The position numbers and the translations under genes were made by a program. The notes under the pieces were generated by a model. That model had not been told where the DNA came from. It made no database searches and saw only the letters and a program-made list of their open reading frames with translations. A stretch of 64,000 nucleotides of DNA from Plectrocnemia conspersa (taxonomy: Eukaryota > Arthropoda > Insecta > Trichoptera > Polycentropodidae), in NCBI GenBank assembly GCA_009617715.1, contig VTFK01000169.1, forward strand, positions 62,001 through 126,000. Reading direction: 5' to 3'. Of this stretch, positions 39,435 to 52,199 are shown piece after piece. Each line of letters starts with the position of its first letter. Position 1 is the first letter of the stretch.

Positions 39435-40849
39435 TTTTATATCATACATCTAACGTGTGTTATAAATTGAGCTCTTTTGTGAAATGTTAAGATTGAAAGA
39501 TAATTTATCGAGAAACGAACGTGTTCGAATATGTGGTTTAATAGAAAACTACGTGAAACTAACTGGTTTTACACGTGTGGAGTGTATGAAAATACGTACT
39601 TCATTTATGTAAATATAATATATATGTACAAATGTAAACTCAATATATATTTTAGTTTTTAGAATAGGATAATAAACTTCTGTGAATCAGTGTTATTATT
39701 TTTACGACCAGAATCTCTTGCACGAGCTATCCAACTTTATAATAAGCTTGCCAAATACAATCAAATTTCTGGTGTTAGAAAAAAAATATGTAAGATGGTG
39801 CTCATATATTTTAAGTGTGCAGCATAATAGGCTTCTTTTAAATATTTATTTGTATAATTCTTGTTTATATAATGGCCATCACAGTGTATTAGAAAACCTG
39901 TCAAAATGATGCTCAGATTTGAACAAGATACATTGCTATAAAGTTGTTATGCCTTGCACATATAAATAAATAAATAAATTTTGTTACCGCTAAGTAAGAA
40001 ACATGTAGACTAATACAATTAATTATGTTAAATATTTATCACAAACTATAGTTAAACTAATCGTCTAGCGCAAATCATTAATGAATCATTTATATCACAA
40101 ATGTTGCGGTGCTAAGCGGATAATTTGAACAATGAGATAAACAAACTAACGAAACTTTGCTCATGTATATTTAATAGATTGTGCGCCATTGCTCCGTTTA
40201 AACTATCGTTAATAATCAATTTAAGATATGTTTAATTAATTTAACGGTTACGTTACGCGAGTTGAACCTCTTTCGACAATTAATTTCGAGACGTGAAATG
40301 TCCACATGTACGCTTGTTTTTCTTGCACATTTTTTCGTCTTTTTATTGAAATTCCTGGGAATTTCATCCTTGGAGACCCGTCCCGCTTGTAGGGGAAAAA
40401 CACTCCCCTCGGGGATTGCCTCAGACGCTCTTCTCTAAATTTGTAATTATTTTTTATCGGCGAATGGGTGACCGCAGTCATTGCGGCGATTTTAATAATT
40501 ATAATTGAGAAAAGCAATAACACTGATTGCATCGTTTAACTAATCTCTATAAATATTTCAATCGGAGAAGTGTGTAATTAAAATTATGCATGTAAGATAC
40601 TTGCTTTTAATTTTTTACTTAAAAAAATAGCAAATAATTAAGTTAACATTAACCGATGTTTGGAGTTAGTTAAACTTTAATTAAATAAATTAAAATAAAA
40701 CTTGTTTATCAAGTGAGTGAACAATGAACTACAAAACAACGAACCGTTTCTTCTGTTTCAACAAATTATGGCAAGTACAATATAAACTACAGAAATATGG
40801 CAACATTATATAAGTGTGGTATATGGTCTTTCACCAATACAGTGGCAAA
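39435..40849. other. Intron, AT-rich with one island
   Basis: No gene recognised. One island at about 40240-40540 holds a 94-codon minus-strand frame (40248-40532) with a hydrophobic N-terminus but no known domain. A TAAA microsatellite lies near 39963-39978. Confidence 0.5.
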
Positions 40850-41095
40850 ATCTTATGATGCTGGAATATAAGTAGACATCGTATATATTGATTTTTAAAA
40901 AGCCTTTGACAAACTTTGTCATGGGTAAAAAAAAATTTTTGGTTGCTCAGGTGATTTTACTAGATCATTTCCAATTTATTTTAAAGATCCTAGACAGTTC
41001 GTAACTTAGGGCGGTGATTGTTAAAATAATATTTCACACCATTGGGAATTCCTCAAAAGTTCTATCTGTGTCCTCTATTATTTTTTTAATTAATT
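40850..41095 (+). pseudogene. Old CR1/I-like reverse-transcriptase fossil
   Basis: Plus-strand translation gives VDIVYIDF, a stop, then KAFDKLCHG. This matches the RT block VDvvYlDFsKAFDkVdH. About 120 bases on, TPLGIPQKFYLCPLLF matches SGVPQGSxLGPLLF. Spacing and order fit a non-LTR RT, and the VD-x-x-Y form is more CR1/I/R1-like than Jockey proper. It is heavily decayed and its ends are unclear. Confidence 0.7.
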
Positions 41096-41795
41096 AATGA
41101 CATACATATGCACTTGAAATATATTGTTTTACGTAGTATGCTGAGCATTTAAAATGTTTAGATGCACTTAATTTATTGTGATTTAGATTATTTATGAACA
41201 GGAATTTTTGGCAATCGTCTGCTTTTTAGTGTCGAAAAGTACTATATTATATTAATTTGTCAACCTCATTTACGATTACTTTTCTAGTATCTCGGTAAAA
41301 ATGTTTTGCTTAAAGATTTTTTACTAAATATCTCGAAATCACTTTTAACGATCCTATACGAGTTTTGACTTAAAAAAAACTTCAAAGTCAAGTATAACAT
41401 GTGTGAGAGAGACGATGTCCGTGTATTTATTTACCTTTGGGAATTTTTAAAGCGTATTTACCTAACAACACACTCGAGCAGTTTGTCACCAATGTTTTCC
41501 TTTACTTTGGGGGGCTTTTGGCTGAAGCGCGTCGCTCACAAATTAGAGGACGGGGAATAAAAGTTGCGGAAAAATTCCCACTTGCGACCTTAATATTTGC
41601 CCAAGGTGTCACGGGCGTTAAAACTTTGACATTTTCAGTCGTGGTACACGTAAACTATTTCGACAGTGACAATCCGCCGCCAGCGGGATTTTTGTTATGT
41701 ACGTGATTTTAATTTAATGCGTTTTGTTTAATACAAAATGCCGAATAATATTCAGAAAGTAATGGTACAACGTAATTTTAATAAATTTATGGCAC
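41096..41795. other. Intron with one balanced-composition island
   Basis: About 41390-41720 is near-balanced in composition and contains an 89-codon open frame (41437-41706) with no recognised domain. The rest is AT-rich. Confidence 0.5.
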
Positions 41796-41885
41796 AGGAC
41801 TACTAATGATTGATATTGAACAAGACTTTGATATGGTATGGCACAATTATCTATTTATATAAGTTAAAGATTGGTAATAAGATGA
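41796..41885 (+). pseudogene. Short Jockey-like reverse-transcriptase fossil
   Basis: Translation gives TGLLMIDIEQDFDMVWHNYL, which lines up with the Jockey block LLDxEKAFDxVWHDGL seen intact at 38083. Only this block survives. It is a different copy from the element ending at 39421. Confidence 0.65.
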
Positions 41886-44800
41886 TTTTATTTGATGAGC
41901 ATAAACAATAAAATTCGCCTTTTAGAGTAATCTCATAAACATGATTTTTAATTATAACGTCATAAATCGTTTTAGTAAATTTGTAAAATCGTTTATATTT
42001 TGAACTTGTCAATCGTTTAACGTTTGTTACATTAAAGCATTTTGACTAATTTTAAACTGAATGTCATTAGCAGTAACAAGTTACCAATGAATTTTAACAG
42101 CATTTAACCCTTTCGCAGTTAAGAAATGGAACTGCAAACACAGACAAGAATTGCTTCCATTTTATTTAAAATATAAATTTAAAAAAATTCTGAAATAAAA
42201 CTGTTCGAGAATCTCTCGTATTATATCGTATTGCCAAACTTCGTTGTGAAGATTTTATAATTCGTTGCGTTTGCTTTGTAGAATATAAAATTCACATGGC
42301 ATTCGCCTGAGGATATTCAAGGAGAGTAATCTGATCTTTCAGGTGCATTTAATAGTCAAAGTAGACAAAGTCTACGTCTAAAATGACGAGGAAGTGGCCT
42401 CGCTATAAAAATGCAATCTCGCCGTTGAAAGCCATCTAAAAAGGTCGTTCGGTGCGATATTCTGGCACGTTTTGCGACCACTTCACATACCAAAAACGTA
42501 GGGCACGCCACGTGCAAGACACACAAACAATGTCGCCAAAGTACAATCCGCTATTCTGGCAATGAAATCGCATAATGAGCCAGTATCTGCGAAAAATTTG
42601 CCACTCCTCGAGGATCAATACAGATCAGAGGGCGGCGGCAATATCGAGAGGCGAGAGATTCCGACGACTCTTAGGATTTATGGTGAAATTACGGTTATGG
42701 CCAATTGAGCTGTTTTCAATCAGAATTTAGGGACATCTCCGCGGATGCGTCCATAAATTCAGATAGAAGCCGGAGTTTGACGTCTGAGCCACTCGATTCG
42801 TATAAATTTGCAGAGTGTAATAAAGTCTGCCTGGAAAGCGTCGTTTGAATAAGTTCTTAGGCTTATTTACACACATACACACGCGCATAAATGCGGTGAT
42901 CTGCTCCTACAATATCTGGCAGTATGTAGCAAAAGTTACATAGTAAAATATAGGAATTGATCTACAGATATCAACCTACCATTTATATAATTGTTTTAAA
43001 ACCTTATTATTTTTTAACGATGCAATCACTATACTATTATCATTGTTAATATATAATAGTTATCCGTTACAGCTACACAACTTACAATATAGCAATATCA
43101 ATCTCACAATAAGCTTAATATAATATTTATGGATAATAATTTTTTTGTATGGTGGTCAATCATAACAGGATTATTGAGTAATTGGATTATTTTTTAACCA
43201 CATAGCAACGTTGTGATGAAATTTTATTTTATTTTATTTATTATATGTGGTTTATCGCAATAGGATTATTGGATTATTTTTAAAAACATATTGCGACGAT
43301 GCGTGAGTTTTTATTATGTGAATAATGCTGCCTTTTATTTACCATTTAGAATGGTTTTATTGTTTTATCCCACTATCAATTTATGTTGATACTTATTACT
43401 TAAGTAAAACTAAGTTAACAATCATACGTAATAAAATAACTAGTTATCATTGTACAGATACAACTGATTTAGGATTTGCATTTATCAACTTTAAATTATT
43501 GCTAAATTACTTGTAATAATATTTCATAGGCTTAAAAAATGTACATTAATGAAATCTATTGCACCAAATTTGTTATTGGGGTAATTATCAATCTTTTCAT
43601 TATTCAAATAATTTAAAATGTTTGATTGAAAGCTCATTTTCAATATGATTTTTTACTGTTACATTGAGAATTAGTTTTAATTATCAGATTATTTTTAAGT
43701 ATATTTTTAAAAAAAATAATAAAAGTATTTTTATAATATTTTTTATTTTATTTATACTTCAATTTAAATATAGTTACTTTGTACTTTATGTTGGCCATTT
43801 TTGAGGTTTCGTTACTCAAAGGATATTAATTTAATTTTTATTAAGATTAAAAATACTATAAAAATTCAACAATATATTGTGTAATGTTAGTTTTTCATTA
43901 AAGTGTATAACAATTTCACAATATGCTTCGGCACGTGTAAAGTACATTTATGTTTATTACGAAATAAAGCACGAAATTTCGACCTCACAACCGCGAAAAA
44001 GGAGGAAAAAGTATAGAAAGAAGGGTAGCCGTCTATTCGACGGTTACACCACGTAATTGGGTGTACTTTTGTAAGGGAAATTAGAATTCATCATGCGAGG
44101 TATACTTTCTGTGCCCGGGATGGCAAATTTACATTTTTATTATAGTGTCTTAACCCCCGCAGTTACCATTTTCTTCTTCTCTTCTCGTTTTTCCTCTTAC
44201 GTTACACGTTATTATTATATAATATGATTCTCTTATTATTTTACATTAGTCTATCCGCGTTTCCCTTCCGTCCTTGTTTCCATTATTCACAATTTAACTA
44301 CTTACATGAAGGGTCTTGGAGCGTTCCTTTGTCCTGAAAGTCACCGGTGAGAGGTAGCCAGAATGCAAGGTAGTAGTTTGCACTTTCGCATTACATAAAG
44401 CATGTTGTACATGTTGTATAATGTAAACTTTCACTGGCTTTGTGAAACGTTATCGAGGAAAATTAAGTTCTTTATTTTAATGATGATTAGCTTGCCAATA
44501 CACAGTTTAAAGTGGGTTTAAAGATAGGTCTAAAAGAGTAAATAGAAACACAGTTTGTATCCGTATTAATAGTTTTGCATTTATAACGTACTTATTTAAA
44601 AAAATATTCACTGTACACAACTCCTCTATAAGAGTCAGTTTATAAAAAATATTTAAAAATTAGTTGTCATAAAGAAATAAAGAAACATAATTAAAATGTT
44701 ATAGTTCAATTTTCTTTCTACTAAATTAACTTGTCTTTAGCGGTAGCTGTAAGGAATTGGTCTGATTCATATAAATTTGAGTACATTTTTTTGGTTGATA

Positions 44801-45059
44801 TTATTCTTAACTTTATGTTAATAAATTTGGTCTAAGTGTGATTTAAAAATTTAGCACATATGCTTGTTTTTTAAAAAGGACCTTATCTGAGACACTATGC
44901 AGTTCGTTTGTATTCTACAAACAGCTACATAAACCCCAAGGAACGGACATGTTAATCTTACCTGAACGTTTGACGTTGGCGAACTATTCGCCCCGAACAC
45001 GAAATGTGTTGTTTACGGCTCACAAGCAAAATCGTACACACACAGTTGTGTGTAGATAT
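41886..45059. other. Intron with islands and a diverged local duplication
   Basis: Islands at about 42100-42850, 43900-44450 and 44900-45050. Around 43160-43320 two diverged tandem units share AGGATTATTG and a CATA-GC-ACG-TG-TGA-TTTTATT pattern about 97 bases apart. No coding domain found. Confidence 0.45.
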
Positions 45060-45856
45060 CAGGGTCGGATTTAGAAATTAGAATTTTAAGACACTAAGAG
45101 ACTAAGGAAAACCTGATCTTTGAGGTTTAATCAGATTTAATTATATAATGATCATTAATTCCGATCTCAAAATCATAAAAAAACACTAGGTTTTATGTTT
45201 TATTAAAAACCCAGGTTTTTCTCGTATTAGCCAATAAATTATACTACTGGTCTATCGTTATGGTTAATATTGCTTTTATTTATGAGAGTAACATCAATTA
45301 GACGTCAAAGCGATTTTATAACAACAAAAAAAAAATCGCTCCTAAGACTATTTAGGTAGCTAATTTAAAAAAATTGAATTATTATAATAGCTACTTTAAT
45401 TGGAAGACTTAAATATTACCACCGACCAGTGTCAATTAAAAAAAGTTGTTTAGTTTTACTACACAAATCTATACGGACAAGTAAAAAAAAATGTGATGAA
45501 AATATTTTTGCTGAAAATATAATGAGAATTTTATTTAAATAGTTACTATGCAAAATTTTATTTTTGTATATTATTTATATAAGATTGATTTGCATACGTA
45601 TTTTAAAATAAATCGTCCTTTATTTTAAATTTACGCGAAAAATATTTAGCAAAAATATAAAAAGCAATTGTGAGTTGCTACTAATTTGCTCTAAGCATGA
45701 TTCAACATATAAAAGTTCAAACAACCAACAAAATTTAATTTTAGGTTCGAATGACTACACATTTGGACAGAATTTATTTTGTGTATGAATATATGCATCT
45801 AATTTTAAGCTTAAGAATCGTAGGTTGTTAACCATTATGATCTAAATACGGCCCTG
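45060..45856. mobile_element. Candidate hAT-like non-autonomous element (ends only)
   Basis: CAGGGTCGGATTTAG at 45060-45074 pairs with the complement of CTAAATACGGCCCTG at 45842-45856. 13 of 15 positions match. CAGGGCCGxATTTAG is a common hAT end. The interior is AT-rich with no transposase. The flanking 8 bases (GTAGATAT and TAATACAC) are not a duplication, so the assignment rests on the ends alone. Confidence 0.45.
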
Positions 45857-47861
45857 TAATACACACACGATTTTCACAAATACACTCATACACGTGCTTG
45901 AGCATTTCGCTGAAACGGCTCGGTGTCTCGCCCCGTAGCGATTTAGGGGTTGACGTGAAATGTACATAAGCTGCCGACAGTTGAGACACAAAGACCGGCC
46001 CGTTTTATTGGAGTGAGTTTAGAAATAGACAAGACAACGAATAGTGGCCCTGTTTTATCGCTGTACTACGCTGAAGGGATTTAATGAGCGGGGGAGTAGG
46101 GGTCGAGTTTGACCCCAGCGCGCCTACGAATTACGTTAAGTCCTCGTAAAAATCGTGTCATCCACATAGGAATCCAATAAGATGACGTTCCGTGTCGATG
46201 GAATTCCAATGAAATAAAACTAAGGCTCTTCTGCGAGCGGCCGACTCTCGATCTTATCTTGTGCGAATTATAGATAAAACGTTACTTTGCGTCGTGTCTA
46301 CGGCTTTGCGATTTTTTATGGTGTGTGTACTGTATACGCTCTAGATTTAGTGGCGTTTTATTAATACAATTTATTGCTAGGTGTCGTAAATTTGTTTATT
46401 TTTTTATTAACATTCAACACTGCAAATTTTTACGTATTAATAAGAAATTATTTTCCTAGTTATATCAAATATGATTTTTTGTTGAATTTTAGAAATAAAC
46501 AAGTCATACCATATCCATTTATAATATAATAAATATACATGCGTAGATGAAATATAAATCACATAATAATAAATGTGGAAATGGTAAACAATCCTGTGTC
46601 GGCTGACATGTGTCACACGGACGGTAAAAGTGTCCTAATCGACCGATAAAAAAGCTAGCCTTCGCGATGAGGAGCGACGCTTAATGATAGTTTTTTGTGT
46701 CATAAATATTTATTTCTATTATTCTGGTGGATAGTATAACTTCTGGTAAAAAATACACTAAGCGTTTATCTGTCTTTGCTTATTGCTTTACATTGGCGGG
46801 TCTTCAGGTGTTTTCTCATCAATAGTTTGTACGTAATTTATTTATCGTTCCCTATGTGATTTCCCAAGTAATTTGAGAAGCCACGGCACTGAATTAAATT
46901 TAATTAATTAATAGATGGCTGAACGAAGTTATACTCGATGACTAAAAGATACATAATATAAAAGAGTTGAATAAATAAGTAACATTTGATTGCTTTTGCC
47001 GTCAGGAAGAAATGAATGAAAGTTATTATTTATATTTATTATTTTCCTTTAGTGAATATTTGCTTAGATATTAGTAGTAGAGTTAGAAGAATAGATTTTT
47101 TATATACTCTTAAAAAAGTATCGGTAATGATTTTTTTACAATTATTTTGAACAAATAAAGAACTAATTCTTAGACTTGACTCAACAAACTAGAATGAATT
47201 TTTAAATATTTGTTAATGGAAAAGAGTCGAAAACTTTTCCTATATTTATTAAAAAATAATGAGATTTTATAGTGAAAACAATTATACGATTAAATGTGAT
47301 TTAGCATATAAAACAATTCATCGTATCATTGTATCATTGTAGCAAACATGTATACAACTGTTATACTAATACTTTTATTTAATATCAGAACAATACCATT
47401 TATTGCATTTTACTGACATAAATATATTTTTATATATAGTTTGATAATTTCAGCAGGTGCACGAATTCAATTTATTTTTGTAGTTGAATTTGTTTAATTA
47501 AACTGTTCATTGGTCAGTCAACCATTGAACGTATTCACATATTAATTGAATACTGCATAAAATCTGGGTTACTGTATTTTATTCATTTGTGAACATCATA
47601 TTATACAATAAAATTTATAAAAATATAATTAATATAAAGGATTTTGAGACAATTCCCTGTTTTGCTTTGTGATGATGGTTAATTATTTATAATAATAAAA
47701 TTAAATGTAAAATAAAAAGTTGCAAGTGGAATTTCACACAGGGTTGAAAATCATGTGCTTCAAAAGAGATGTCATTCATTATAACGAGCCTCTAAACGTT
47801 GACGAGCCCAACATGAAAAATGGATATTGGCGTGAAAAATAACACAGATGTTTTGACTTAC
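45857..47861. other. Intron next to the upstream exon
   Basis: An island at about 45870-46330, the rest AT-rich spacer. It ends at the donor of the 47862-48012 exon. Confidence 0.55.
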
Positions 47862-48012
47862 AGATAACGTTGAGGGTGAATGAGTCATCTAGCGGCGCCG
47901 ACGGCAGACGAGGGTTGTCAGCCTGACAACGTAGCCGAGTGCCGTCGTCCTCGGGACTGGGGGCAAACGACAGCGAGCTCACTACCATTGTTTCGTTTGC
48001 GGTTTCGGTCAC
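47862..48012 (-). CDS. Internal exon, sidestep-family Ig-domain surface protein (end of one Ig domain)
   Basis: Coding exon of an immunoglobulin-superfamily membrane protein of the insect sidestep (Side) type, neuronal surface proteins that pair with Beat receptors in axon guidance and synaptic matching. Read on the minus strand it opens after a CAG acceptor (48013-48015) and closes at a GTAAGT donor (47856-47861). It holds 50 codons plus 1 nt. Residues 12-33 carry the E-F strand signature of a C2-type Ig domain: SSLSF, then EDDGTRLRCQADNP, with the D-x-G-x-x-L-x-C tyrosine-corner-like motif and the domain's second cysteine at residue 29. The last residues, TLNVI, form the G strand. The phase-1 end joins perfectly to the exon at 14091-14221. 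The open frame continues past the donor to 47779 but loses Ig character, so the donor marks the true end. The paralogue (side, side-II to side-VIII) cannot be decided from 93 residues, so no symbol is given. Nephrin- or SYG-like proteins are the main alternative. Confidence 0.87.
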
Positions 48013-50779
48013 CTGAAAAGCAAATAAAATAAAATTGTTTAAAAAAAAATTACCTAATAATAATTACAAATGACGAGGAAAAGCACGTAAACGATCGAAA
48101 TATATTTGAATGGTAGATTGAAAATTGTGCAAATTTTAATTGTTTAATATAGACTGGGGACGAGTTAAAGCGTCGATGTAAGCTCTGCTCTCTCACTCTT
48201 TTATAAGGCGCTATATTGTGCGTTTGACTTATACTAATTTTTTTATTTTAAGATTATTACTAGAAAGAAAACACATCTTACATAAGTCATAAAAAGTATC
48301 ATAACACCATTTTTTGTACTTCAGAGCTATTTGGGTGATTAAAAAAAAATCGTAACCTATTACAATCGATTGTAAAAATATTTTTTTACATATTTGGTAG
48401 TTCATAAAAGGTCCAAAATTGCATTCTGCATTTTTCGTTATTAATTTATTATATTAATACGACATATGCCGAAAATTAAAAAATGTTTTGTTGCATCTGC
48501 ATAATCTTTTTTTTTTTATAAAAGATTATGATTATAGATCAAGGGTATCTAATCCACTTTCGTATTTTTTTATTACTTATTATCTTTCTATGATTAGTAA
48601 GTTACTGTTGCAGCAAATTTTTACTAATCTGAATATTTTAATTTATTTCTTTTAAATCGAATGAAGTTTACCTTACACGCCTAGCAAAAAAATAATCGAA
48701 CCAAATATAACTAAAGAAACCTAACTTAATTTATTTATGAATAAATGGCAAATAATCAGTATTTTTTAATTGTTCAAAATAAATAATTTGTTATCATACT
48801 GAAAACTAGTTATTGAAATATTTTTTTAAATATATATGTATGTAGATTGTATATTATCTAGTTCAAAATTTGATGTAATTATTATAAAGTGTAATAAAAA
48901 AACTAATACCAACTTATAATTTTACATGCTAATATTCATGACAATTATTCATAAACAATAATTTTTCTTGAAATAAAATATAAAATTTTTAAAAGAAAGT
49001 TGTGCTTTATGTGAAAATTATTTAAAAGCAATATTCCAGGAAAAAATATTAAGCAATTACTTTTTTAATATTAAAAATATATAAATAAAAATCTCTTTTA
49101 TTGCACAAGATCTAAAATTATACATGATTTGAATTACTTCGCATTCAACGAAACTGTTCTAAGAATCTGGTTCTCTTCGCTATTTATGTACATACATATA
49201 TATTTATTAAACCGTTTTTTTAGGGTTTTAATTTAATGTTAACTTTTTTTTATTAAGAATAAATTAATTTAATTTAAACGTACCGCATTTAAACTGCGAT
49301 GAAACATGTTAACATATTTGGCACTATCTTAAATGCTTTGGTTGGATAAACGAGTATAACTAATACAATTAAACGAAGTGAATTTTAGTTTTTAATAATT
49401 TAATATTAATATTTATTTTTAAATACATTTATAATATCAAATTTAAGGCAGTTGTTAATTTACGTAGTATTAAATTTCTTAGAATGTTTAATTTACTTGA
49501 GATGTTCTTAATAAGGTATGTAGGTAAATAAATTAATTAGTAAATAATACCAAAAGACATTAACACACACGTTCACACGTCCTTTCATATCTTTGTGTGT
49601 TTAGTATTTTTTCACGCTTGGGTAGAGTCAAGACATGCAAGACATGCGATACAACAATCAAAACGCGTGCCTTAAATTTATAGACGCAAAACACGTCTCA
49701 CGCGTACGAAAAACATCAGTCACCCTCGACTTGTGTAATGTATTTTTTTGCTGGCTCAAGGTTAAAACGAAATATCCAATCCATCTCCGAATTCAACGTT
49801 CCGATTAACACATAAATTTCCCAGAAAACTAGATTATGGATAAACATGACACTTTTCGAGTAATCGGGTAAAAATGGGACAATTTTAAAATTTGTGCAGA
49901 TGGCGAATATACGTTGTAGCGTAAATGCACCGCAGATTTAATTATAAAATATTCTAAAAAATATTTAATGTTGCGAAAGTTTTATGTCAAAAATAATTTC
50001 GAAATTATTTTTAGATTAGTTTTAAATGAAATATTAACTAGCATCTGATATTAAGCTGCAAACCAGCGGTTTTGAACAACTTAATGCAACAATTTTATTT
50101 GTGACAAGATTTAAATATTTTTTTAAATACAAGCCCAAGTAAAAAAAAAAAACAAATTATTATGAAACTTGCTTAAGCAAAAGTTTTAATTTATGAATCA
50201 TATTTTAAGTAAAAAATCATGTTGTGTGTATTGCATGTTAACTATTGCTATAAATCAAATACTTGCGATACTCTAATATACTTACATAAAACTAACATAA
50301 GTATAAATTTAAATAATGAGAATAAAAGTTGGAGGTTGACTGAGTGTTAATAAATTCAAATTAGGATCAGAAAAAAACAATATTTATAATGGTTTACTAT
50401 AAGATGGTTAATATCTAAAACTTAATTTTTTTTTAATAAAAAATCTAATTACATTAAAATTGTACTAAAAAAATTTACTAGGTGGATAAGAAATATGTTA
50501 GGCAAAATATATCAGTAGCAATTAATTAGGTTGTGTGTTCTAATAAAAAATAGGATTTTTTCAAGTCTATTAAATATATTTAAACAAGATTATTTTTTTT
50601 ATTTAATATATTTAAGTTATGTATTTAATAATTAATTTATATAAGGAATAAATAAGAAAAAAATGACCAGCAAGATGATTTTAAATAAAGGTCGTATTAT
50701 GTAGTCGCTACGCAATAAATATGTACTATATATTTTTTATATAAATATAACAAGTCGGTTTGTTTCACAAAAAGTAAAA
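48013..50779. other. Upstream intron, AT-rich
   Basis: Begins with the polypyrimidine/CAG acceptor of the 47862-48012 exon (minus strand). Almost all AT-rich spacer, with one island at about 49560-49920. No exon recognised. Confidence 0.6.
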
Positions 50780-51290
50780 ATATAAAACCTCTGATTATCT
50801 GCTACATTCAATGGGCTCATACATGAATAGTAGAAGCTATGCTATTTTACTTAATAATGAACACTCAATACTCTGTAAAATTACAGCTGGAGTTCCGCAA
50901 CGACTTTCGACAACGAAAAAAATTAAGTATTATATATAAATAATATATATTTACTTACAAACCAATATTAAGATACATTTTTATATTTTCTTGCTAAGTG
51001 TGTAATAACGCCAGTATTTTTAATATATGTCAGGTCATCACACTACAAAAATAATAATAAATATACCTATTTTATAATAATCTTAAAAAATTCATAGCAT
51101 AAAAAATTAATACAGTCATTTTCATAGCACAAAATAATAAAAAAAATATCACACTAACCAAATAATCTTGTGTATCAGAGACTGCGATAGAAACAAACTG
51201 ATTTTTAAATATAAGTACAAAATTTATTAAGAATACATAGTTGTACTATTTTTTTATGCTAAAGAATTCATAATGGTTTAATATTTTCAG
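50780..51290 (+). pseudogene. Degraded Jockey-like retrotransposon fossil
   Basis: YMNSRSYAILLNNEHSILCK followed by ITAGVPQ lines up with the Jockey stretch YLKNRSYVVSLNN and IPAGVPQGS seen at 38180-38280. Downstream, patches around 51060-51210 resemble the thumb and 3' part of the same type (a tract like CCTATTTTATAATAATCTTA and AAATATAAGTACAAAATTTAT). It is much older than the 37164-39421 copy. Ends and target duplication are not visible. Confidence 0.6.
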
Positions 51291-51643
51291 CTAAATGTAC
51301 TTAAATTTGCACATTATCCATTTTTTTCTATTATTTCAGTATTGTTTCTTTCATTTAAATTGTGAAAGTTTTTTTTTCTTAAAAATTAAAGCAACAAGTT
51401 TTAAATTTATGTTTTTATTTAATATTGTAGCTAATAACAAAATTATAAACATGAAATTGTTTATAATCTATTAGCTTTTATTGTACATAATAGTATGATT
51501 GTAAAATAAATATCGTATTAAATTTAACGTTTTATATCAAAACAAAATTATATGAATGGTATGTTTGTCCCTAATAATTAGTTACTCGGCAAGATGTAGT
51601 GACAGAGTAATCTAAATAAATTGTAATTCATTATTTAGATACA

Positions 51644-51862
51644 ATGTTTCTTAAAATGATTTTAGTGTATGCGCTTATATTAACACTAGATATTTTTGTA
51701 TACACCAAGTATTTTTGCATAGAGCTCAAGGGACAAAAGTTTGGATATCACGTTGGGCCAAAAGTTAACAAGAAAACTCGAACGTATCGTGTCAAGTCTG
51801 AGAAGATTGTAATGACATCTTCACTACTTTATAGAAAATCTACAGGATATGAACCAATATAA
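51644..51862 (+). CDS. Small open frame with N-terminal hydrophobic segment, unrecognised
   Basis: 72 codons, starting MFLKMILVYALILTLDIFVY, which has the look of a signal peptide or single membrane anchor (residues 4-20). The remainder is basic (KVNKKTRTYRVKSEK). I do not recognise the family. It lies alone in AT-rich intron, on the strand opposite the sidestep-like gene, with no clear promoter or poly(A) signal, so it may well be chance. AT-rich DNA readily produces hydrophobic starts. Confidence 0.15.
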   Translation: MFLKMILVYALILTLDIFVYTKYFCIELKGQKFGYHVGPKVNKKTRTYRVKSEKIVMTSSLLYRKSTGYEPI

Positions 51863-52199
51863 ATATTACAAAAAGTAAATTAAAACTAAGCTCAATAAGA
51901 AAAAGACAAGTAAGGCTATTAAAGTGCTTAGTTTAACTGTTATGTACTAATATACAATATCCAAACGCAAATTAGATCTTCTTATTTGTCAAAATGTTAG
52001 CTTTTCGTCGTTCAATATTTACACAATTTGGGCTTAAACAATACGCATAGAAATAGGGAGTAATAAACCGTTAATTGTCACTGTTAGGTATTTGAAATAT
52101 TGTTTTTAAACCATTGGCTGCCAAAATATGTATAAAATAAATATATGCTTAGAGTTTCTGTTGAAATTTTTGTTAGAAAAATTTCAAATCAAGATGTAT
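51863..52199. other. Intron, AT-rich spacer
   Basis: Nothing recognised. Confidence 0.6.

Larger units (their letters stand above)
14222..47861 (-). other. Giant intron (about 33.6 kb) of the sidestep-like gene, phase 1
   Basis: Bounded by a GTAAGT donor at 47856-47861 and a CAG acceptor at 14222-14224 (minus strand). The coding phases on either side match exactly, so this is one intron between adjacent coding exons. It contains the mariner, SINE, Penelope, hAT and Jockey elements listed separately. A small unrecognised exon inside it cannot be excluded, but any such exon would have to keep the frame. Confidence 0.75.

Noticed and set aside
47779..47861. Continuation of the Ig exon frame past the donor
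   Set aside because: The sequence loses Ig-domain character after TLNVI, a strong GTAAGT donor sits there, and the phase matches the next exon exactly.
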